From contig CANCZH010000071.1 of the NCBI GenBank assembly GCA_947382445.1, positions 1 through 8,432 on the forward strand: a stretch of DNA of 8,432 bases. Reading direction: 5' to 3'. The notes under the pieces are model-generated. The model searched no databases. It was not told where the DNA came from and worked only from the letters and a program-made list of their open reading frames with translations. Below, in pieces: positions 5,314 to 8,432 of this stretch (positions are counted from its first letter, which is position 1; the number at the start of each line of letters is the position of its first letter). The position numbers and the translations under genes are program-made. The DNA is from an uncultured Clostridium sp. GTDB lineage: Bacteria; Bacillota_A; Clostridia; TANB77; CAG-508.

Positions 5314-5997
5314 TTACTTCAGATACGATTTTCCTCCTCCAACTATGAATTTGCCAAACCTCGTATTGTAAACGAATCCATATTCATTGTTCTTAAATGA
5401 GTATGATTTAGATCTTAGTTTGTTGGTATCATAGTCATAAGTATAGCTTTTTACAGATACAATCTCGTTGAAGTAAGCTATTTTTCCAGGTTCAATGTAA
5501 GCTGGCTCTGTTTCAGTTCTGAATGCTCCAATGTTTTCCTCTTCTCCAAACTCGTCAATGAGAATATATGGCCGAAATACCAGAAATTTTTTTCTGACAA
5601 AAGTCATGGCTACAAATATAGGAGATTTTATATGCTCATGCTCTACTTCTATTTTGTATGCATCATAATTTGTGCCATCAATCATGATACATCCATATTC
5701 TTCTATAGAATTAATCTGCACTCCGCTTTTTTCTGCTAATTCTCCTACCCTATCTTTCAGCCATTCGAATCCTACATCAATTCTGGAATGAAATCCATGT
5801 GGATATTTTTCCCGAACTTCTTTAAGAAGTTCTTCTTCGTCTGGAACTCCTACAAAGTATGCCGCTCCATCTACTGGCTTAATGATTGGATTGCTGTCTT
5901 TATCAAAGTTAATTTCAATAAGACTGCATCCATCGGCAAGGTATGTAAGTTTGTTTACTACATTTTTGCATTCTTCATAGTTCCATTTCATATTCAT
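5314..5997 (-). CDS. Hypothetical protein, 227 aa
   Basis: An unrecognised soluble acidic protein, beginning MNMKWNYEEC and ending GGGKSYLK, with no signal peptide, membrane segment or motif I can assign. The C-terminal half is rich in aromatic, beta-prone stretches (KKFLVFRPYILIDEF, SYTYDYD, NEYGFVYNTRFGKF). An upstream GTG at 6009 is in frame but abuts the only RBS (AAAGG, 6010-6014), so the ATG at 5997, 12 bases downstream, is preferred; the next ATG at 5991 is also possible. It is a single-gene unit with a consensus promoter (6063-6091) and a terminator (5255-5280). Like the 88-aa gene it has visibly higher G+C and more G- or C-ending codons than the genes around it, suggesting a separate origin. 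The gene itself is secure; its function is unknown. Confidence 0.78.
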   Translation of the reverse strand: MNMKWNYEECKNVVNKLTYLADGCSLIEINFDKDSNPIIKPVDGAAYFVGVPDEEELLKEVREKYPHGFHSRIDVGFEWLKDRVGELAEKSGVQINSIEEYGCIMIDGTNYDAYKIEVEHEHIKSPIFVAMTFVRKKFLVFRPYILIDEFGEEENIGAFRTETEPAYIEPGKIAYFNEIVSVKSYTYDYDTNKLRSKSYSFKNNEYGFVYNTRFGKFIVGGGKSYLK

Positions 5998-6062
5998 AAT
6001 GTCACACAACCTTTCTTACCAACATATTGGTATTTTAATTTTTATTTCCGTGTACATAACTA

Positions 6063-6091
6063 ATTATAACTCGTTTACATAAAATTGTCAA
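6063..6091 (-). promoter_or_regulatory. Consensus promoter of the 227-aa gene
   Basis: On the - strand: -35 TTGACA (6086-6091), 17-base spacer, -10 TATAAT (6063-6068), an exact match to the sigma-A consensus. The 5' UTR is about 60 nt and contains an inverted repeat ACCAA-TATG-TTGGT (6018-6031) immediately before the RBS, a possible regulatory hairpin. Confidence 0.83.
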
Positions 6092-6264
6092 ATCTTCTAT
6101 ATGTTGTAATTTATATTAGATTTACATAATTATATGATATGGATCTTTTAATTAAATCAATAGAAAATATATGGTGAATCTAGTTACTTTATAATATATA
6201 ATCTAATATATTATGTCTTTTGCAAATAAAAATCTCAAAGTTTGTTATGCTGTACTAAAATTTA
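6092..6264. other. A/T-rich divergent intergenic region
   Basis: The 6010-6313 gap holds two divergent promoters (6063-6091 and 6265-6292). Between them I see no gene, riboswitch or RNA. The only structure is an A/T-only inverted repeat ATAATATAT/ATATATTAT (6191-6199 with 6206-6214) with a 6-base spacer, which could be an operator or chance. Confidence 0.5.
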
Positions 6265-6292
6265 TTGAATTTTTTAAGAATACATGTATAAT
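6265..6292 (+). promoter_or_regulatory. Promoter of the folT-ecfA-ecfT operon
   Basis: -35 TTGAAT (6265-6270), 16-base spacer, -10 TATAAT (6287-6292). Transcription would start near 6299, almost at the RBS, so the 5' UTR is too short for a folate riboswitch. Confidence 0.65.
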
Positions 6293-6313
6293 TACTGATG
6301 AGAGGTGAATTTT

Positions 6314-6850
6314 ATGAGCAAAAATAAAAAGATTGTTTTAACAGCCGTTTTACTTGCTATGCAAATAATTTTATCACGTTTTTTGTCTGTTAAAACTCCT
6401 ATTATAAAGATTAGTTTTGCATTTGTTCCAAGTATGTTATGTGCTATATGGCTTGGACCTAAGTGGACTGTTCTTCTAAATGTTTTAGCTGATGTTATTG
6501 GTGCAACACTATTCCCAACTGGGCCTTATTTTGTTGGCTACACAATTAGCACAGCTATTTCTGGATTAATTTATGGTTTATTAATTTATAAAAAGGATTC
6601 TGAATCTTTTAGTGATAAAGTTTTTATTATTAGAGTAATTATTGCTGTTTTATTGGTTAATTTTATTGTTAATCTTGGTTTAAATACTTTATGGACAAGT
6701 ATCACATCTGGTAAAGCTTTTAAAGCTATTTTTGTTACTAGATTTATTAAACAAGTTATTATGATTCCAATAAATATTTTAGTTATTACTTTCATTGAAA
6801 GAATTTTGAGAAAACCTTTTGATACTTATATAAGGAGTAATGATGATTAG
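6314..6850 (+). CDS. folT: Folate ECF transporter S component FolT
   Basis: A 178-residue integral membrane protein with about five or six hydrophobic helices, the substrate-binding (S) subunit of an ECF vitamin transporter. The stretches ILSRFLSVKTPIIKISFAFVP and GATLFPTGPYFVGYT closely match the pattern I know from folate-specific S components (SRFLSIKTP..KI.F.F.P and LFPTGPYF.G.T). Length is normal for the family. The ATG at 6314 is chosen because AGAGGTG (6301-6307) lies 6 bases upstream; an in-frame GTG at 6305 falls inside that RBS. It overlaps the ATPase gene by 8 bases and is followed by an EcfT-like gene, so this looks like a dedicated (group I-like) transporter rather than an S component served by a remote shared module. 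Folate as the substrate is inferred from sequence similarity. Confidence 0.88.
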   Translation: MSKNKKIVLTAVLLAMQIILSRFLSVKTPIIKISFAFVPSMLCAIWLGPKWTVLLNVLADVIGATLFPTGPYFVGYTISTAISGLIYGLLIYKKDSESFSDKVFIIRVIIAVLLVNFIVNLGLNTLWTSITSGKAFKAIFVTRFIKQVIMIPINILVITFIERILRKPFDTYIRSNDD

Positions 6851-7673
6851 AGTAGAAAATGTTTCTTTTAAATATAAGGGTAGTAAGTATAATGTTTTAG
6901 ATAATTTGAATTTTACTGTTAATGATGGAGAAATTGTTGCTATTGTTGGAAAAAATGGCTCTGGAAAGTCTACTATTGGAAAATTAATTACTGGTATTAA
7001 TAAGTTAAAATCTGGCCATATCTTTATTGATGATTTAGAACTTCCTAGCAGTCAAAATTCTAAGCTTGTTCGTGATAATGTTGGAATTGTTTTTCAAAAT
7101 CCAGAAAATCAAATTATTTTTAATAGTGTTTATGATGAAGTTTCTTTTTCTCTTAGCAATTTGGATAAATCTGAAATTGAAACACGTGTTAATAATGCTT
7201 TAAAACAGGTTGGTATGTTTGATTTAAAGAATAATGATTTGTATTCTTTTTCTTTAGGACAAAAACAAAGAATTGTTATTGCAGAAGTTTTGGCTAAGAA
7301 TCCTAAGTATATTATTTTCGATGAACCTACTACCATGCTTGATAGTAATGGAAAAGAAATGGTTTATGATATAATTAAGAACTTGAAATCTTTAGGATAT
7401 ACTATAATTTGTATTACTAATTTAGCTGATGAGATTTTACTTGCTGATAGAACCTTAGTGCTTGATAATGGAAAAATTGCTTGCGAAATTGAAAAAAAGG
7501 ATTTAGTTAATAGTTCTGATATTTTTAACAAATTTGATATAAAAATGCCTACTTTACTTAAAATTTTAGTTGGATTGAAAGATGCTGGTATAAATGTTGA
7601 TTTGCAAGACTTTTCAACAGAGTGTTTAATTGATTTTTTTAAGGAGAAGTTACTAAATGAAGAATCTAATTAA
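6843..7673 (+). CDS. ecfA: ECF transporter ATPase, EcfA1-like, with altered H-loop
   Basis: A 276-residue ABC ATPase that would power folate uptake with FolT and EcfT. Visible: Walker A GKNGSGKST (36-44), Q-loop VFQNPENQ with Gln85 (EcfA1/CbiO style), signature FSLGQKQR (136-143), and Walker B YIIFDEPTT with Glu161. Two departures: the signature reads FSLGQ rather than LSGGQ, and the H-loop reads CITNLADE, with Asn193 where the family has His (ITHxxDE). The C-terminal extension beyond about 220 is typical of ECF ATPases. RBS AAGGAG (6832-6837) favours the ATG at 6843 (spacing 5) over the adjacent in-frame ATG at 6840. Only one ATPase is present, whereas ECF modules usually have two; the partner may lie elsewhere, or this one works as a homodimer. 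The stop lies inside ecfT (17-base overlap). Confidence 0.88.
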   Translation: MIRVENVSFKYKGSKYNVLDNLNFTVNDGEIVAIVGKNGSGKSTIGKLITGINKLKSGHIFIDDLELPSSQNSKLVRDNVGIVFQNPENQIIFNSVYDEVSFSLSNLDKSEIETRVNNALKQVGMFDLKNNDLYSFSLGQKQRIVIAEVLAKNPKYIIFDEPTTMLDSNGKEMVYDIIKNLKSLGYTIICITNLADEILLADRTLVLDNGKIACEIEKKDLVNSSDIFNKFDIKMPTLLKILVGLKDAGINVDLQDFSTECLIDFFKEKLLNEESN

Positions 7674-8208
7674 GTTTTTACTTTTTTTAATTTATAGTAG
7701 TCTTGTATTTTTCTTTCCAAATAATGAAGTAATTTTTGTTTTTATTTTTATTAATTTTATGGCTATTATTATTAATTTTAGAAATTTTAATCGTATCATT
7801 AGTGGAACTTTTAAATTTCTTCCTTTTATATTTTTTACTTTTATTTTTAACTGTCTGTTTGATACATTTTTTAATGCTTTATGGATTGGTATAAAATTAA
7901 TTATTGTTTGTAATATAACTATTTTCTATTCATGTACTACTAGTGTTGTAGGAGTTGCTGATACAATAAAGTTATTGTGCAGTCCTCTTAAATTTTTTAA
8001 TGTTAATACTGATGATATTAAAATTATGGTATGTATTGCTTTATCTATGATTCCTGTTTTAAAAAATGATTTATATGAAGTAAAAAATGCTTGTGTTGCT
8101 AAGAATATGAAATTTAATATATCTAATATGAAGTTTATATTGTCTAAATTTTTACTAACTCTCTTAAAAAGAGTTAATAGTATTGAGGAATCTTTAATTA
8201 CAAAATAA
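7657..8208 (+). CDS. ecfT: EcfT-like transmembrane protein, short and divergent
   Basis: A 183-residue, strongly hydrophobic, Phe- and Ile-rich protein with several membrane segments in residues 1-110, followed by a cytoplasmic helical part. Position directly after folT and ecfA, the hydrophobic pattern and the coupling-helix-like segment KNDLYEVKNACVAKNMKF identify it as the EcfT subunit that joins S component and ATPases. It is shorter than the usual ~260 residues. The first Ala-Arg-Gly coupling motif reads AKN (148-150), and the protein stops (KRVNSIEESLITK) about where the second coupling helix would reach its ARG motif. RBS AAGGAG (7641-7646) lies 10 bases before the ATG, inside ecfA. 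No frameshift remnant follows: the stop is directly abutted by a terminator, so the short form looks natural. Subunit identity rests partly on context. Confidence 0.75.
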   Translation: MKNLIKFLLFLIYSSLVFFFPNNEVIFVFIFINFMAIIINFRNFNRIISGTFKFLPFIFFTFIFNCLFDTFFNALWIGIKLIIVCNITIFYSCTTSVVGVADTIKLLCSPLKFFNVNTDDIKIMVCIALSMIPVLKNDLYEVKNACVAKNMKFNISNMKFILSKFLLTLLKRVNSIEESLITK

Positions 8209-8240
8209 GGCCATCTTATAAAAGATGACCTATTTTTTAT
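8209..8240. terminator. Bidirectional intrinsic terminator
   Basis: Stem GGCCATCTT/AAGATGACC (8209-8217 with 8222-8230), loop of 4. The + strand has one C-A mismatch and is followed by TATTTTTTAT; on the - strand the mismatch becomes a U-G pair and the hairpin is followed by TTATTTT. It starts right after the ecfT stop and separates it from the convergent gene. Confidence 0.82.
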
Positions 8241-8432
8241 TCCTCTATGGTTGATGGTGATATTTCTGGTTCTTCTGGCTTAGTTGTCTCTTCTGGTTTT
8301 TGTTCTGGTGTAGCTGGTGTTTCTGGATTTTCTGGTTCTGTTGGTGGTGTAACTGGTATCTCTGGTTCTGATGGCTCTGATGGTGTTTGTGATGGAGTTA
8401 TTGGCTCTGGAGTTGCTGGTTGTTCTGGTTGT
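8237..8432 (-). CDS. Partial CDS: proline-rich C-terminal tail
   Basis: The last 64 codons of a gene whose 5' part lies beyond the window. The frame is open from the window edge to TAA at 8239-8237. It encodes a low-complexity tail with 19 Pro in 64 residues, interspersed with Glu, Thr, Ser and Gln in PxxP-like spacing (for example TPEPITPSQTP and PEETTKPEEPE). Such Pro/Glu/Thr tails are common at the C-terminus of surface or cell-wall proteins of Bacillota, including some class A penicillin-binding proteins, but nothing in this piece identifies the protein. It converges with ecfT and shares its terminator. The C-terminus lacks an LPxTG sorting signal. Confidence 0.8.
   Translation of the reverse strand, partial: QPEQPATPEPITPSQTPSEPSEPEIPVTPPTEPENPETPATPEQKPEETTKPEEPEISPSTIEE

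Noticed and set aside
5788..6063. 91-codon + strand reading frame
   Set aside because: It is antisense to the N-terminal part and promoter of the 227-aa gene, with no RBS and no recognisable protein features.
6191..6214. 9-bp inverted repeat ATAATATAT/ATATATTAT as an operator
   Set aside because: It contains only A and T in a very A/T-rich spacer, so it is expected by chance; noted in the intergenic entry only.
6092..6300. Folate (THF) riboswitch ahead of folT
   Set aside because: The likely promoter -10 ends at 6292, leaving almost no untranslated leader, and none of the conserved THF riboswitch segments is visible.

Overview
The window reads as a chromosomal segment of a low-G+C Bacillota, most likely a Clostridia-type gut or anaerobic bacterium. 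The basis is strong A/T bias, GGAGG-type ribosome binding sites, TTGACA/TATAAT promoters with 17-base spacers, intrinsic terminators, a T-box leader, an ECF-type vitamin transporter and a YkpA-type ABC-F ATPase. The genus cannot be named from the sequence alone.

Layout. (1) 53-1639, + strand: an ABC-F ATPase of the YkpA/YbiT group, ending at a bidirectional terminator. (2) 1692-1870, - strand: a very small transcription unit with promoter, RBS, a 34-residue ORF and terminator. (3) 1979-2331, - strand: an unrecognised 88-aa gene with its own promoter and terminator and a visibly higher G+C content. (4) 2332-4990, - strand: a two-gene operon, made of a protein resembling a degenerate class I aminoacyl-tRNA synthetase and a HisC-like PLP aminotransferase, behind a leader of about 500 nt. 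(5) 5074-5235, - strand: tRNA-Lys(CTT) with its own promoter and terminator. (6) 5264-6091, - strand: an unrecognised 227-aa gene behind a consensus promoter, again higher in G+C. (7) 6265-8240, + strand: folT-ecfA-ecfT, a compact folate ECF transporter operon with overlapping or nearly overlapping genes. (8) 8237-8432, - strand: the proline-rich C-terminal tail of a gene that runs off the window.

The most interesting part is unit 4. Its leader first carries a complete T-box riboswitch with specifier UUC (phenylalanine). After the T-box terminator comes a second, apparently separate attenuator: a strong Shine-Dalgarno, a 31-codon ORF with seven Phe codons (five of them in codons 13-19), a 10-bp perfectly complementary antiterminator whose 5' strand overlaps the leader ORF stop codon, and a second intrinsic terminator just ahead of the first structural gene. 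The operon therefore seems to check phenylalanine twice, once by uncharged tRNA-Phe and once by ribosome progress over Phe codons. The genes so controlled are neither pheST nor recognisable aromatic-pathway enzymes. They are an aaRS-like protein lacking recognisable HIGH and KMSKS motifs, and an aminotransferase. The product of this operon is unknown; a tRNA- or adenylate-dependent use of phenylalanine or a related aromatic acid is a hypothesis only.

The ECF operon is also unusual. Its single ATPase has Asn where the H-loop His is expected, and its EcfT is short, with the first coupling motif altered and the second missing.
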